From Natronohydrobacter sp. (GTDB lineage Bacteria; Pseudomonadota; Alphaproteobacteria; Rhodobacterales; Rhodobacteraceae), in contig SLDY01000109.1 of assembly GCA_007125005.1 (NCBI GenBank), positions 1 through 37,576 on the forward strand: a stretch of 37,576 nucleotides of DNA, read 5' to 3'. The position numbers were made by a program, and so were the translations under genes. Position 1 is the stretch's first letter. Each line of letters starts with the position of its first letter. This document shows, piece by piece, positions 7,480-16,922 of the stretch. The notes beneath the pieces were generated by a model. It saw only the letters and a program-made list of their open reading frames with translations. It made no database searches and was not told where the DNA came from.

Positions 7480-8781
7480 ATGTCCGACACGCTGATTGAA
7501 GACCGTCCCGAGACTATCGAGACGCTGAATCTCGCCGATCTCAAAGCCAATAGCCCCGCGGAATTGCTCGCGATGGCTGAAGAACTGGAGATCGAGAATG
7601 CGCCCTCGATGCGCAAAGGCGAGATGATGTTCTCCATCCTGAAGGAACGCGCCGAGGAAGGCTGGACGATTTCGGGAGAGGGCGTGCTCGAAGTGCTGCA
7701 GGACGGGTTTGGCTTTCTGCGTGCGCCAGAGGCAAACTACCTGCCGGGGCCGGATGATATCTATGTTTCACCAGATATAATTCGTCAGTATTCGCTGCGC
7801 ACGGGCGATACGATCGAAGGCGTGATCCAGGCGCCAGCGGAGAATGAGCGCTATTTTGCGATCACTAAGGTGACTCAGATTAATTTCGACGATCCGGAAC
7901 GTGCTCGGCATAAGGTGCATTTTGATAACCTGACACCGCTTTACCCGGATGAACGTCTGTGGATGGAAACCAATGATCCGGCCACAAAGGATCGCTCGGC
8001 GCGTATCATAGATATCGTGGCACCATTGGGTAAGGGACAGCGCGCGCTGATCGTGGCACCGCCACGGACTGGTAAGACAGTCCTTCTGCAGAATATCGCA
8101 CATAGTATCGAGAAGAATCATCCCGAATGCTATCTGATTGTGCTTCTGATCGACGAGCGGCCGGAAGAGGTGACGGATATGCAGCGTTCGGTGAAAGGTG
8201 AGGTGATTGCCTCTACCTTTGACGAACCAGCGACACGGCATGTTGCGGTTTCCGAAATGGTAATCGAGAAGGCGAAACGATTGGTCGAGCATAAACGCGA
8301 TGTGGTGATCCTGCTCGACTCGATCACGCGACTGGGGCGGGCATTCAATACAGTTGTGCCAAGCTCCGGGAAGGTGCTGACGGGGGGTGTGGATGCGAAT
8401 GCACTGCAACGGCCCAAACGCTTTTTTGGCGCGGCGCGCAATATTGAAGAAGGCGGCTCGCTCACGATCATCGCAACTGCCCTGATCGACACGGGCTCGC
8501 GTATGGACGAAGTTATCTTCGAAGAATTCAAAGGCACAGGGAACTCGGAAATCGTCCTTGATCGCAAGATCTCTGACAAACGCGTCTTCCCTGCGATTGA
8601 TATTCTGAAATCCGGAACGCGCAAGGAAGACCTGCTGATCGATAAAGCTGATCTGCAGAAGACCTTTGTTCTGCGGCGTATCCTCAACCCAATGGGCACG
8701 ACGGATGCAATCGAGTTCCTGATTTCAAAACTGAAGCAGACAAAGACCAACAGCGATTTCTTCGACTCGATGAATGCCTGA
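7480..8781 (+). CDS. rho: Transcription termination factor Rho
   Basis: Rho is a hexameric RNA helicase that ends transcription at untranslated RNA. The chosen ATG at 7480 ([18 protein letters not shown]) gives 433 residues. The frame is open for 23 more codons upstream, but this start has an AGGA site and fits the family. The RNA-binding domain includes GFGFLR and [16 protein letters not shown]. The ATPase has the Walker A motif APPRTGKT, Walker [15 protein letters not shown], and the Q-loop/R-loop region [26 protein letters not shown]. The mnmE start follows the stop after one base. Confidence 0.96.
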   Translation: MSDTLIEDRPETIETLNLADLKANSPAELLAMAEELEIENAPSMRKGEMMFSILKERAEEGWTISGEGVLEVLQDGFGFLRAPEANYLPGPDDIYVSPDIIRQYSLRTGDTIEGVIQAPAENERYFAITKVTQINFDDPERARHKVHFDNLTPLYPDERLWMETNDPATKDRSARIIDIVAPLGKGQRALIVAPPRTGKTVLLQNIAHSIEKNHPECYLIVLLIDERPEEVTDMQRSVKGEVIASTFDEPATRHVAVSEMVIEKAKRLVEHKRDVVILLDSITRLGRAFNTVVPSSGKVLTGGVDANALQRPKRFFGAARNIEEGGSLTIIATALIDTGSRMDEVIFEEFKGTGNSEIVLDRKISDKRVFPAIDILKSGTRKEDLLIDKADLQKTFVLRRILNPMGTTDAIEFLISKLKQTKTNSDFFDSMNA

Positions 8782-8782
8782 T

Positions 8783-10069
8783 ATGGATACGATTTTCGCG
8801 CTGGCCTCGGCCCGTGGGAAATCGGGAGTCGCTGTATTTCGCATATCCGGGCCAGAGGCATTTGATGTTGCTGAGCAGATGGTTGGCGCCCTGCCGCCTC
8901 TGCGCAGGGCCTCTCTGCGGTTTATTCGCAGTGCCGATGGAGAGCGCCTTGATAGCGGATTGGTGGTGAGGTTTGCTGCGGGTGCGAGCTTTACCGGCGA
9001 AGATGTGGTCGAGTTTACGGTCCATGGCAGTTTAGCGACAGTCGCGGCAGTCGAGACGTGTTTGGCCAGCGACCATGGTCTGCGACTGGCGGAACCAGGT
9101 GAGTTCACGCGCCGTGCGCTTGAAAATGGCGTGATGGATCTGACGCAGGTGGAGGGCCTGGGAGATCTGCTGGAGGCAGAGACGGAGAGCCAGCGGAAGC
9201 AGGCTTTACGCGTATTGGATGGCGCGATCGGCAAGCTCGTCTCAGGCTGGCGGGAACATCTGATCAAGGCGGCGGCGCTGGTTGAAGTCTCAATCGATTT
9301 TGTCGAGGAAGATGTCGGTAATTTCGATGATCAGATTCTGGATGAACTGGTGCTTGTCCTGGCAGAACTGAACCGAGAGATCGCAGGGCAGAGCGTTCGT
9401 GAGCGCGTGCAGACCGGGTTCGAGATAGCGTTGGTAGGTTCTGTAAACGCAGGTAAATCTACTTTGCTGAACGCACTTGCAGGGCGCGAAGCGGCGATCA
9501 CTTCCGAAATAGCCGGGACAACCCGTGATGTGATTGAATTACGAATGGATATTGCAGGATTCGCGGTAACTCTTCTTGATACAGCGGGATTGCGCGAGAC
9601 GGATGAGGTTATCGAGAGCATAGGAATTGAGCGCGGGCAGAAGCGCGCCATAGAGGCGGATATACGGATTATATTGTGTGATAATCCAGATACGCCACCA
9701 CCTGTAGAGCCGCGGCAAGGTGATATAGTGTTGTTCAGCAAGGCGGATCTGTATCCGCAACATATCGGTGGGGTATCCGGTGTCACAGGTGAGGGGATCG
9801 ATCGGCTGCTGGATGAGATCACACGAGAGCTGACGCAGCGCTTGCCGAAAGACGGGGTGACTGTGCGCAGACGGCACTTGCAGGCGATGGAGCGCGCATC
9901 GGGGTCTATTCAGGGAGCGATTGAAAAACTTCGCGTATCAGATTATATCCCGGAACTCGTGGCGGCGGATATACGGCATGCGATGCTGGCGCTCGATTCG
10001 CTGATAGGGAAGGTCGATGTAGAGGATCTCCTGGGCGATATCTTCGCGTCTTTTTGCATCGGAAAGTAG
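8783..10069 (+). CDS. mnmE: tRNA U34 modification GTPase MnmE
   Basis: With MnmG this protein makes the 5-carboxymethylaminomethyl group on wobble U34 of certain tRNAs. The start chosen is the ATG at 8783 ([18 protein letters not shown]), one base after the rho stop; another ATG lies three codons earlier, inside rho. The 428-residue protein has the N-terminal folate-binding domain, a G domain with the P-loop [17 protein letters not shown] and DTAGLRE, and the essential C-terminal FCIGK. The usual NKxD motif reads FSKADLY here, so the Asn is replaced by Ser. It precedes its partner mnmG. Confidence 0.95.
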   Translation: MDTIFALASARGKSGVAVFRISGPEAFDVAEQMVGALPPLRRASLRFIRSADGERLDSGLVVRFAAGASFTGEDVVEFTVHGSLATVAAVETCLASDHGLRLAEPGEFTRRALENGVMDLTQVEGLGDLLEAETESQRKQALRVLDGAIGKLVSGWREHLIKAAALVEVSIDFVEEDVGNFDDQILDELVLVLAELNREIAGQSVRERVQTGFEIALVGSVNAGKSTLLNALAGREAAITSEIAGTTRDVIELRMDIAGFAVTLLDTAGLRETDEVIESIGIERGQKRAIEADIRIILCDNPDTPPPVEPRQGDIVLFSKADLYPQHIGGVSGVTGEGIDRLLDEITRELTQRLPKDGVTVRRRHLQAMERASGSIQGAIEKLRVSDYIPELVAADIRHAMLALDSLIGKVDVEDLLGDIFASFCIGK

Positions 10070-10071
10070 GA

Positions 10072-11943
10072 GTGTTTCACGTGAAACATTACGACGTGAT
10101 CATCGTAGGTGGGGGTCATGCTGGCGTAGAGGCAGCATTGGCTTCTGCACGGATGGGGGCGCAGACTGCGCTCGTCACTTTCCGCGAGCAGGATCTTGGA
10201 ACCATGTCTTGCAATCCCGCCATCGGGGGATTGGGCAAGGGGCATCTTGTTCGCGAGATAGACGCGCTTGACGGGCTGATGGGGCGTGCTGGTGATTTCG
10301 CGGCAATTCAATATCGCCTTCTGAACAGATCCAAAGGTCCGGCGGTGCAGGGCCCGCGCGTTCAGGCTGATCGAAAACGCTTCCGGGCGTTCGTTGCAAA
10401 GGAAGTTCTTGCAGCGAAGGGCTTGGATGTCATCACGGCTGAGGTGACCGCGCTATCTTGGAAAGGCGAGGCCGTCACAGGTGTTGTGATTAACGGTGAT
10501 ACCACAATCCATGCCCGCGCGGTTGTCTTGACTACGGGCACGTTTTTGGGCGGCAAGATCTTTATCGGGGATGTCAGCTATCCCGCTGGTCGTATGGGGG
10601 ATGCGGCCTCCAGCATACTTGCAGAGCAACTCCGGGGGCTTGATCTGCCTATTGGTCGTCTCAAGACAGGCACACCGCCGAGATTGGATGGCAAGACGAT
10701 CAATTGGGATGGTCTGGAAGAGCAACCGGGCGATGATTCACCAGAGTTTCTGTCGTTCCTTACCAAAGGGGTAGCGGCAAAACAGATTGCCTGTGCGATC
10801 ACGCATACGAATCCAAGAACGCATGAAATTGTACGCGAAAACCTGTCGCGTTCTGCCATGTATGGCGGCCAGATCGAGGGCGTTGGTCCGCGGTATTGCC
10901 CGTCGATCGAAGACAAGATCACCCGCTTTGCAGAGAAAGACTCCCACCAGATATTTCTGGAACCCGAAAGCCTTGATGATTCAACGATATATCCGAATGG
11001 GATATCTACATCACTTCCCGCAGAAGTTCAGACAGAATATGTGCGCACCATCCGCGGGCTGGAGAATGTTGAGATACTTCAGCCAGGGTATGCGATTGAA
11101 TATGACTACATTGATCCGCGTGCGCTACAGAGCAGTTTGCGGTTGAAGGACGTGGAAGGGCTTTATCTGGCCGGCCAGATAAACGGAACTACAGGATATG
11201 AAGAAGCGGGCGCACAAGGGATTGTGGCCGGCCTGAATGCCGCGCTTTTCGCGCAAGGCAGCGAGGCGGTAAGCTTTAGCCGAACCACATCATATATCGG
11301 TGTAATGATCGATGACCTTATTCTGCGCGGTGTTGCAGAACCATATCGAATGTTTACCTCCCGTGCTGAATATCGATTGACGTTACGCGCTGACAATGCC
11401 GATCAGCGCCTGACCCATCTTGGTGCTACGCTCGGCTGCGTGTCTGAAGAGCGCCGCGTGGCCTTTGAGCGAAAGTTGGAACGCCTGGAGCGCGCGCGCC
11501 GCGGTTTGAAGGCTTTGTCATTCACGCCACGCATGCTCAATCATGCCGGGCATAAAGTAAGCGAAGATGGAATGCGGCGAGATGGGTTGATGCTGCTTGG
11601 TTTGCCCGGTTTCGGGTTTGATGATCTCGAGGCGCTTGCACCAGAAGTCAGCAAGATTGATCCAGAGACACGCGCACAGATCGCCAAGGAAACCGTGTAT
11701 CACGCCTATCTGGAGCGTCAGGACGCCCAGATCCGAGCATTGCAGGCGGATGAGGATCGGCGCTTCCCGGCAGGGTTTGATTTCTCTGATATCAATGGAT
11801 TGTCGCATGAGTTGGCGACCAAGCTCACCAAAGCCCGGCCGGAAACGCTGGGCCAGGCGGGGCGGATAGATGGAATGACACCTGCAGCGCTCGTGCTGTT
11901 GCTCTCTCGGTTGCAGCAACACAAGGCGCGAGCATCTGCATGA
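10072..11943 (+). CDS. mnmG: tRNA U34 modification FAD enzyme MnmG (GidA)
   Basis: MnmG is the FAD-binding partner of MnmE. The start is the GTG at 10072, two bases after the mnmE stop, giving [17 protein letters not shown]; the frame extends six codons into mnmE. The 623-residue protein has the dinucleotide motif [11 protein letters not shown], the [13 protein letters not shown] signature with its catalytic Cys, and the second conserved Cys in [15 protein letters not shown]-like context ([15 protein letters not shown]). The C-terminal helical domain is present ([12 protein letters not shown]). The start codon overlaps a perfect parS site, and the stop overlaps the rsmG start in an ATGA. Confidence 0.96.
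   Translation: MFHVKHYDVIIVGGGHAGVEAALASARMGAQTALVTFREQDLGTMSCNPAIGGLGKGHLVREIDALDGLMGRAGDFAAIQYRLLNRSKGPAVQGPRVQADRKRFRAFVAKEVLAAKGLDVITAEVTALSWKGEAVTGVVINGDTTIHARAVVLTTGTFLGGKIFIGDVSYPAGRMGDAASSILAEQLRGLDLPIGRLKTGTPPRLDGKTINWDGLEEQPGDDSPEFLSFLTKGVAAKQIACAITHTNPRTHEIVRENLSRSAMYGGQIEGVGPRYCPSIEDKITRFAEKDSHQIFLEPESLDDSTIYPNGISTSLPAEVQTEYVRTIRGLENVEILQPGYAIEYDYIDPRALQSSLRLKDVEGLYLAGQINGTTGYEEAGAQGIVAGLNAALFAQGSEAVSFSRTTSYIGVMIDDLILRGVAEPYRMFTSRAEYRLTLRADNADQRLTHLGATLGCVSEERRVAFERKLERLERARRGLKALSFTPRMLNHAGHKVSEDGMRRDGLMLLGLPGFGFDDLEALAPEVSKIDPETRAQIAKETVYHAYLERQDAQIRALQADEDRRFPAGFDFSDINGLSHELATKLTKARPETLGQAGRIDGMTPAALVLLLSRLQQHKARASA
10073..10088. promoter_or_regulatory. parS: parS centromere site 1
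   Basis: TGTTTCACGTGAAACA is a perfect 16-bp palindrome identical to the bacterial parS consensus bound by ParB. It overlaps the GTG start of mnmG and encodes its first residues (FHVKH). It lies about 3.2 kb from the oriC candidate and 3.3 kb from parB. Confidence 0.95.
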
Positions 11944-12557
11944 GCGATCTTGCTATCTGTGGGATCGATGTTTCACGTGAAACATTGGACAGTTTGCGAG
12001 CCTACGCCGCATTGCTGAAAAAGTGGAATGCCCGCATAAATCTTGTAGCGCCTTCCACATTGTCGGATGTTTGGTCGCGACATATAATCGACTCGGCGCA
12101 ATTGTTTTCACATGCTCCGCCCAGTACACGGCGCTGGGTGGATCTTGGCTCTGGAGGGGGTTTGCCAGCGATTGTATGTGCAATTCTGGCCAAAGAGTTG
12201 CTCCCAGCGTGCCGTTTCACCCTTATAGAAAGCGACAAGCGAAAGTCCGCATTCTTACTCACGGCGGCGCAGACGCTTGATCTTGATCTCACTCTTCTGG
12301 CAGAGCGTGCAGAGATGGTGCCTCCGCAAGGTGCCGATGTCGTTACGGCGCGCGCGCTTGCGCCCCTTTCGCAGCTCCTTTCACTAGTGCAGCGGCATCT
12401 TTCAGTGACAGGTGTCGCAATCCTCCCAAAAGGCAAGAATCATGCGACAGAGCTTGCGGATGCGCGAAGGGAATGGCAATTTGAGCAGGTTGCCATTGAA
12501 AGCTTGACCGATCACCTGGCAAAAATACTTATCCTGAAGGAAATCTTGCGTGTCTGA
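11940..12557 (+). CDS. rsmG: 16S rRNA (guanine527-N7)-methyltransferase
   Basis: RsmG (GidB) methylates G527 of 16S rRNA using S-adenosylmethionine. The 205-residue protein has the typical N-terminal [27 protein letters not shown] and the SAM-binding [14 protein letters not shown] at about residues 66-79. Later motifs are [12 protein letters not shown] and [10 protein letters not shown]. The ATG overlaps the mnmG stop by 4 bp and the end overlaps the parA start by 8 bp. The segment encoding DVSRETL is a second parS site. Confidence 0.96.
   Translation: MSDLAICGIDVSRETLDSLRAYAALLKKWNARINLVAPSTLSDVWSRHIIDSAQLFSHAPPSTRRWVDLGSGGGLPAIVCAILAKELLPACRFTLIESDKRKSAFLLTAAQTLDLDLTLLAERAEMVPPQGADVVTARALAPLSQLLSLVQRHLSVTGVAILPKGKNHATELADARREWQFEQVAIESLTDHLAKILILKEILRV
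11969..11984. promoter_or_regulatory. parS: parS centromere site 2
   Basis: A second perfect copy of TGTTTCACGTGAAACA lies inside the 5' end of rsmG, 1,896 bp from the first. It is read in another frame than the first copy (encoding VSRET), so the identity is at DNA level and not a shared protein motif. Confidence 0.95.
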
Positions 12558-13362
12558 TAGAAGCCAACCTCGGATCATTGCGATTGCGAATCAGAAAGGT
12601 GGTGTCGGAAAGACCACCACAGCCATTAATCTTGCCGCGGCGCTGGCCGAGAAGGGCAAGCGCACACTTCTGATCGATCTCGATCCCCAAGGCAACGCGT
12701 CAACAGGGCTTGGCATCGATATCGCCGCGCGACGCCACACAACCTATGATCTTCTCTTTGGCGAAGTGCCACCGTCGGAAGTCGTCATGACAACGGATTT
12801 TGATTATCTGTGGATCATTGCCGCTACGACTGATCTGTCCTCCGCCGATATCGAGTTGATGTCGCGCGTGCGCCGCAGCTATCTTTTGCAGGATGCATTG
12901 CGGCAGCAAGAGATCAGGATGCGCGCTTTCGATTACATCCTGATTGACTGCCCGCCATCGCTGAACCTGCTAACAGTTAACGCAATGGTTGCCGCACAAT
13001 CTGTTTTAGTGCCTTTGCAGGCAGAGTTCTTTGCGCTGGAAGGGCTTTCTCAGCTTATGCTTACCGTTCGGGAATTGCGGGAAACTGCAAATCCCAATCT
13101 CCGAATCGAAGGCATACTTCTCACAATGTATGATCGGCGCAATAACCTCGCTCAACAAGTTGAGGACGATGCGCGCAGCACCTTGGGTGACCTTGTTTTC
13201 AACACGATGATCCCACGAAATGTCCGGTTGAGCGAGGCGCCCTCCTTTGCTGTGCCTGTTCTTGCCTATGATACCGCGTCCAAGGGGGCGATTGCCTATC
13301 GGGATTTGGCGCAGGAGCTGCTTGCCAAACACGCAAGCACAGTCACAGAAGGAGTGCTTTGA
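12550..13362 (+). CDS. parA: Chromosome-partitioning ATPase ParA
   Basis: ParA is the Walker-type ATPase that moves ParB-parS complexes, and with them the origins, before division. The 270-residue protein starts at a GTG inside the end of rsmG. The deviant Walker A motif is KGGVGKTTT at about residues 17-25; further motifs are LLIDLDPQGNASTGLG and the DYILIDCPPSLNLLTVNA block. It lacks the N-terminal DNA-binding domain of plasmid ParA/SopA proteins, so it is the chromosomal type. Its stop overlaps the parB start (TGATG). Two parS sites lie just upstream in mnmG and rsmG. Confidence 0.96.
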   Translation: MSDRSQPRIIAIANQKGGVGKTTTAINLAAALAEKGKRTLLIDLDPQGNASTGLGIDIAARRHTTYDLLFGEVPPSEVVMTTDFDYLWIIAATTDLSSADIELMSRVRRSYLLQDALRQQEIRMRAFDYILIDCPPSLNLLTVNAMVAAQSVLVPLQAEFFALEGLSQLMLTVRELRETANPNLRIEGILLTMYDRRNNLAQQVEDDARSTLGDLVFNTMIPRNVRLSEAPSFAVPVLAYDTASKGAIAYRDLAQELLAKHASTVTEGVL

Positions 13363-14246
13363 TGACCGATCGCAAGCCCGAGCGCCGTGGTTTGGGGCGT
13401 GGTCTCTCAGCGCTGATGGCAGAAGTTGCCGCGCCCGCAGCAGAGGCAGGTGCCCCAGAGCGGGCGCGTGATCAACGGCTGCCGGTGGAAAAACTTATCC
13501 CGAACCCGGATCAGCCCCGACGTCATTTCGATGACACCGCTCTGGCCGAGTTGGCGAACTCCATCCGCGAAAAAGGTGTGATACAGCCTCTGATCGTTCG
13601 TCCCAAGGGCGATACCTTCGAGATCGTTGCGGGCGAGCGCCGCTGGCGTGCCGCGCAGCGTGCGCAAGTGCATGATGTGCCTGTCATCATCCGTGACTTC
13701 TCGGATACCGAGGTTCTCGAGATTGCGATTATCGAGAATATCCAGCGCGCAGATCTGAACCCTGTTGAAGAAGCCATGGGATATCGTGCGCTGATAGAGC
13801 GTTTTGGGCATACACAGGAGCAGCTTTCACAAGCGATGGGTAAAAGCCGCTCACATATAGCCAATCTGATGCGGTTGCTCTCGCTTCCCGAAGAGGTGCT
13901 TGCGATGCTGCGAGAGGGCAAGCTGAGTGCAGGCCATGCGCGCGCTCTTATCACCTCTGATGATCCATCAATGCTGGCGCGGAAGGTGGTTCTTGAAGGC
14001 TTGTCTGTCCGGCAGACCGAGAGCCTGTTAAAGACAGCGCCTTCTAATAAAAGCAACAAGAAAACAACGGGTTACACGAAAGATGCTGATACAAGAGCGT
14101 TGGAAAACGATCTTTCTGCAACGCTTGGGATGCCAGTGGATCTGGATTACGCCGGCGGCGGCAAGGGCAAGGTGACGATCAGTTTCAGCACTATGGAGCA
14201 GCTGGACAGACTCTGCGGTATTCTTGGCACGCCGGTCAGGACATAA
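13362..14246 (+). CDS. parB: Chromosome-partitioning protein ParB
   Basis: ParB is a CTP-dependent clamp that loads at parS and spreads. The ATG at 13362 shares one base with the parA stop and has GAAGGAG upstream; a TTG one codon earlier is unlikely. The 294-residue protein starts with a basic RRGLGRGLSALM tail that binds ParA. It carries the CTP-binding GERRWRAAQRAQ and the ENIQRADLNPVEEA motif, a helix-turn-helix (HTQEQLSQAMGKSRSHIANLMRL region), and a C-terminal dimerisation segment. The gene end overlaps the converging hemW end by 11 bp. Confidence 0.96.
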   Translation: MTDRKPERRGLGRGLSALMAEVAAPAAEAGAPERARDQRLPVEKLIPNPDQPRRHFDDTALAELANSIREKGVIQPLIVRPKGDTFEIVAGERRWRAAQRAQVHDVPVIIRDFSDTEVLEIAIIENIQRADLNPVEEAMGYRALIERFGHTQEQLSQAMGKSRSHIANLMRLLSLPEEVLAMLREGKLSAGHARALITSDDPSMLARKVVLEGLSVRQTESLLKTAPSNKSNKKTTGYTKDADTRALENDLSATLGMPVDLDYAGGGKGKVTISFSTMEQLDRLCGILGTPVRT

Positions 14247-15390
14247 GCGCCCGTAAAATCGCGTTCAGCACAGGGCGCCCTTTATCTGTTGCTCTTAGTC
14301 GCTCTTGTGAGAGAGAGACGAGCCCTTGCTCGGTCAGGTCAGTTATCACCCCTTTCGGGAGCGGTGCCTGTGCCAGCGCAGCGTAGCGCGCCAGATCAAC
14401 GCCTTCATGCAATCGCAGGCTCATCATCAGATACTCAAGCGCTTGTTCATCTGCTGGTATCTCTTCACGTTGGGCCTCGCCATGGCCAAGCGTCTCGACT
14501 TGCCTCAACCAGTGATCGGGGAGTAACGGTGTCTGGGTCGCATAGCGTTTATCGTTGAGCGTCAGGCGCCCATGTGCCCCCGGACCAATGCCCGCATAAT
14601 CGCCATAACGCCAATAGATCAGATTATGACGTGATTCCGAACCAACGCGTGCATGGTTCGAGATCTCGTATCCCGGCATGTCGAATTTATCACAAATATC
14701 CTGTGTTATCAGATACATATCTGCAGATATTTCATCATCGGGCAGGCCTTTCAGCCCGCCTGCTGCATGTCGCGCACCAAAAGCCGTGCCTTGCTCGATG
14801 GTGAGTTGATAAAGTGACATGTGGTCCACGGCCATGGAAAGCGCTTCGTGCAATTCTTGGGCCCACTCCTGAGGTGTCTGAAATTGCCGCGCATAAATCA
14901 GATCAAAGCTCACCCGTTCAAAATGATCGCGCGCAATGTCATAGGCGCGCCGGGCCTCGGCTGCAGAATGCAATCGGCCAAGGCGTTTGAGATCTGTGTC
15001 GTTAAGCGCCTGAATACCCATCGAAATCCGGTTGATTCCTGCATCGGAAAATCCGGCAAACCGTCCTGCCTCTACCGAGCTTGGATTGGCCTCCAGAGTG
15101 ACTTCGAAATCATTGGCGACAGGCCAGGATTTGCTTATGCGCTCCAGCAGCAACGCGACCAGATCCGGCTTCATCAGTGATGGTGTTCCACCGCCAAAAA
15201 AGACAGTATTCAGCAGACGCCCCTCGGTCTCGGCGCTTATCCGGTCAATCTCTGAAAGATAGGTGCGCGCCCAGATGTCTTGATCAATCCGAGCGCTTAC
15301 ATGCGAGTTGAAATCGCAATACGGGCATTTTGACTCGCAGAAGGGCCAATGGATATAAAGCCCGAAGCCGCCATGTTGCCAATCCTGCAT
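14236..15390 (-). CDS. hemW: Radical SAM heme chaperone HemW
   Basis: HemW is a HemN-like radical SAM protein that binds heme and is thought to deliver it to respiratory enzymes; it is often mislabelled coproporphyrinogen oxidase. From the ATG at 15390 (MQDWQHGGFGLYIHWPF) the protein has 384 residues with the cluster motif C18-x3-C22-x2-C25. HNLIYWRYGDYAGIGPGAHGR is intact. The frame is open back to a GTG at 15465, just after the rdgB stop; I prefer the shorter form because the family starts close to the iron-sulfur motif, but the ribosome binding site there is weak. It converges with parB. Confidence 0.9.
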   Translation of the reverse strand: MQDWQHGGFGLYIHWPFCESKCPYCDFNSHVSARIDQDIWARTYLSEIDRISAETEGRLLNTVFFGGGTPSLMKPDLVALLLERISKSWPVANDFEVTLEANPSSVEAGRFAGFSDAGINRISMGIQALNDTDLKRLGRLHSAAEARRAYDIARDHFERVSFDLIYARQFQTPQEWAQELHEALSMAVDHMSLYQLTIEQGTAFGARHAAGGLKGLPDDEISADMYLITQDICDKFDMPGYEISNHARVGSESRHNLIYWRYGDYAGIGPGAHGRLTLNDKRYATQTPLLPDHWLRQVETLGHGEAQREEIPADEQALEYLMMSLRLHEGVDLARYAALAQAPLPKGVITDLTEQGLVSLSQERLRATDKGRPVLNAILRALMS

Positions 15391-15466
15391 TCTTAACTTT
15401 TCAGAGCTTGCTGTAACCGCCCTGCCGCCAGCATTGCGGTTCTGAAAAACTTGGCGCGCCACCACA

Positions 15467-16075
15467 TCACGAGAAACAAGCCTGCATCATTGCCTTAATA
15501 GCCGCGCCGCGATGGGAGCGCGCGTTTTTCTCTTTGGCCGTCATCTCGGCAAATGTGCGACTCTCGCCCTTTGGCTGAAACATGGGATCATAGCCATGCC
15601 CATCTGCGCCACGGCGTGGCCAGACAAGCGTGCCTTCGGCATGGCCTTCGAACACTTCCTCATGGCCGTCAGGCCATGCGAGAACCAGAGTGCAGCAAAA
15701 GCGTGCTTCCCACGGCTCTGGCGCATCTGCCTCCATCAGCTTTGCGTGGGTCTTTTCCATCGCCATAACAAAATCGCGGCCCTGCGGTGTTTCAGCCCAA
15801 TCTGCGGTATAGACACCCGGTGCGCCATCAAGCGCTTTGACCTGCAGCCCGGAATCGTCTGCCAGCGCCACAAGTCCGGTCGCCCTTGCTGCGGCGTGAG
15901 CCTTGATCCTTGCATTGCCTATGAAGCTGTCTTCGGTCTCTTCTGGCTCGGGCAAATCATGGGCTTTCGCAGACGTTACAGTAATCCCCAAAGGCGACAT
16001 GATCTGCTCGAACTCCTCGAGCTTGCCAGCATTATGCGTGGCGACAAGCAAGGTGGTGCTATCGAACTGCCTCAT
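15467..16075 (-). CDS. rdgB: XTP/dITP pyrophosphatase (Ham1/RdgB family)
   Basis: This housecleaning enzyme hydrolyses deaminated purine triphosphates (ITP, XTP and deoxy forms) to monophosphates. The 202-residue protein starts [22 protein letters not shown] with the phosphate-binding THNAGK. It contains [25 protein letters not shown] with the catalytic Asp pair, and the C-terminal HGYDPMFQP and [10 protein letters not shown]. Its start overlaps the rph stop by 4 bp, so rph-rdgB-hemW form an operon. Confidence 0.96.
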   Translation of the reverse strand: MRQFDSTTLLVATHNAGKLEEFEQIMSPLGITVTSAKAHDLPEPEETEDSFIGNARIKAHAAARATGLVALADDSGLQVKALDGAPGVYTADWAETPQGRDFVMAMEKTHAKLMEADAPEPWEARFCCTLVLAWPDGHEEVFEGHAEGTLVWPRRGADGHGYDPMFQPKGESRTFAEMTAKEKNARSHRGAAIKAMMQACFS

Positions 16076-16785
16076 GCGATGGCGGCTTTCTGCGCCATGA
16101 TCAATTCCGCCACGCCGGTTTCTGCAAGATTGAGGAGCTGGTCCATTTGCGCGCGAGAAAAGGTGGCACCTTCTGCGCTCATTTGCACTTCGACCAGCCG
16201 CCCGGAACCCAGCATGATGAAATTGCCATCTACACCGGCTGTAGAGTCCTCGGCATAATCGAGATCAAGCACTGGCTGGCCTGCGTAGATCCCACAGGAG
16301 ACCGCCGCCAGATGATCGGTGATTGGATCGGAAATTACATCACCCGCTTTCAGCAATTTGTTGACTGCCAGCCGCAAAGCCACCCAACCGCCGGTAATGG
16401 CCGCGCAGCGCGTGCCACCATCGGCCTGAATTACATCGCAATCGATCGTGATCTGCCGTTCACCCAGCGCAGAGCGGTCAATGCAAGCGCGCAAGCTGCG
16501 CCCGATAAGGCGTTGAATCTCGACTGTGCGCCCCTGCTGCTTGCCCGAAGCCGCTTCGCGCTTCATCCGCGTATTGGTAGCGCGTGGCAGCATTCCGTAT
16601 TCTGCAGTTACCCAGCCAAGCCCGGTATTGCGCAGAAAGGGCGGCGTGCGATCTTCCAGCGAGGCTGTGCAAAGCACTTTGGTGTCGCCCATCGCGATCA
16701 TGCAGGAGCCCTCGGCATGTTTCGTGACATGCGGCTCGATTGAAATTTCGCGGATCATATCTAGTTGTCTACCAGAAGGACGCAT
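16072..16785 (-). CDS. rph: Ribonuclease PH
   Basis: RNase PH is a phosphate-dependent exonuclease that trims tRNA 3' ends. The 237-residue length is normal. Landmarks are [18 protein letters not shown], the phosphate-binding arginines in [33 protein letters not shown], and the catalytic-site [18 protein letters not shown]. It diverges from hrcA across 137 bp and heads rph-rdgB-hemW. Confidence 0.97.
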   Translation of the reverse strand: MRPSGRQLDMIREISIEPHVTKHAEGSCMIAMGDTKVLCTASLEDRTPPFLRNTGLGWVTAEYGMLPRATNTRMKREAASGKQQGRTVEIQRLIGRSLRACIDRSALGERQITIDCDVIQADGGTRCAAITGGWVALRLAVNKLLKAGDVISDPITDHLAAVSCGIYAGQPVLDLDYAEDSTAGVDGNFIMLGSGRLVEVQMSAEGATFSRAQMDQLLNLAETGVAELIMAQKAAIA

Positions 16786-16853
16786 GGGATTTCCTCGTTT
16801 GGGTCAGTTGCCTCGATACAGGGCAGGGCAGGACGGATGCAAGCCTGATTGCC

Positions 16854-16877
16854 CTTGAAACCTTCTCGGTTTTCAAG
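16854..16877. repeat. Imperfect inverted repeat in the hrcA leader
   Basis: CTTGAAACC (16854-16862) pairs with GGTTTTCAAG (16868-16877), with one bulged T and a 5-nt loop. The left arm also matches CTTGAA, the -35 core of alphaproteobacterial RpoH heat-shock promoters, but no clear -10 follows. It lies about 45 bp upstream of hrcA. Confidence 0.4.
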
Positions 16878-16922
16878 TGCTCTTGGTTTGGCACGATGCC
16901 AGACGAGTTGCTGGAGTGGAAA

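Noticed and set aside
16786-16922. CIRCE element upstream of hrcA
   Set aside because: No TTAGCACTC/GAGTGCTAA pair is present; only an unrelated imperfect inverted repeat is seen.
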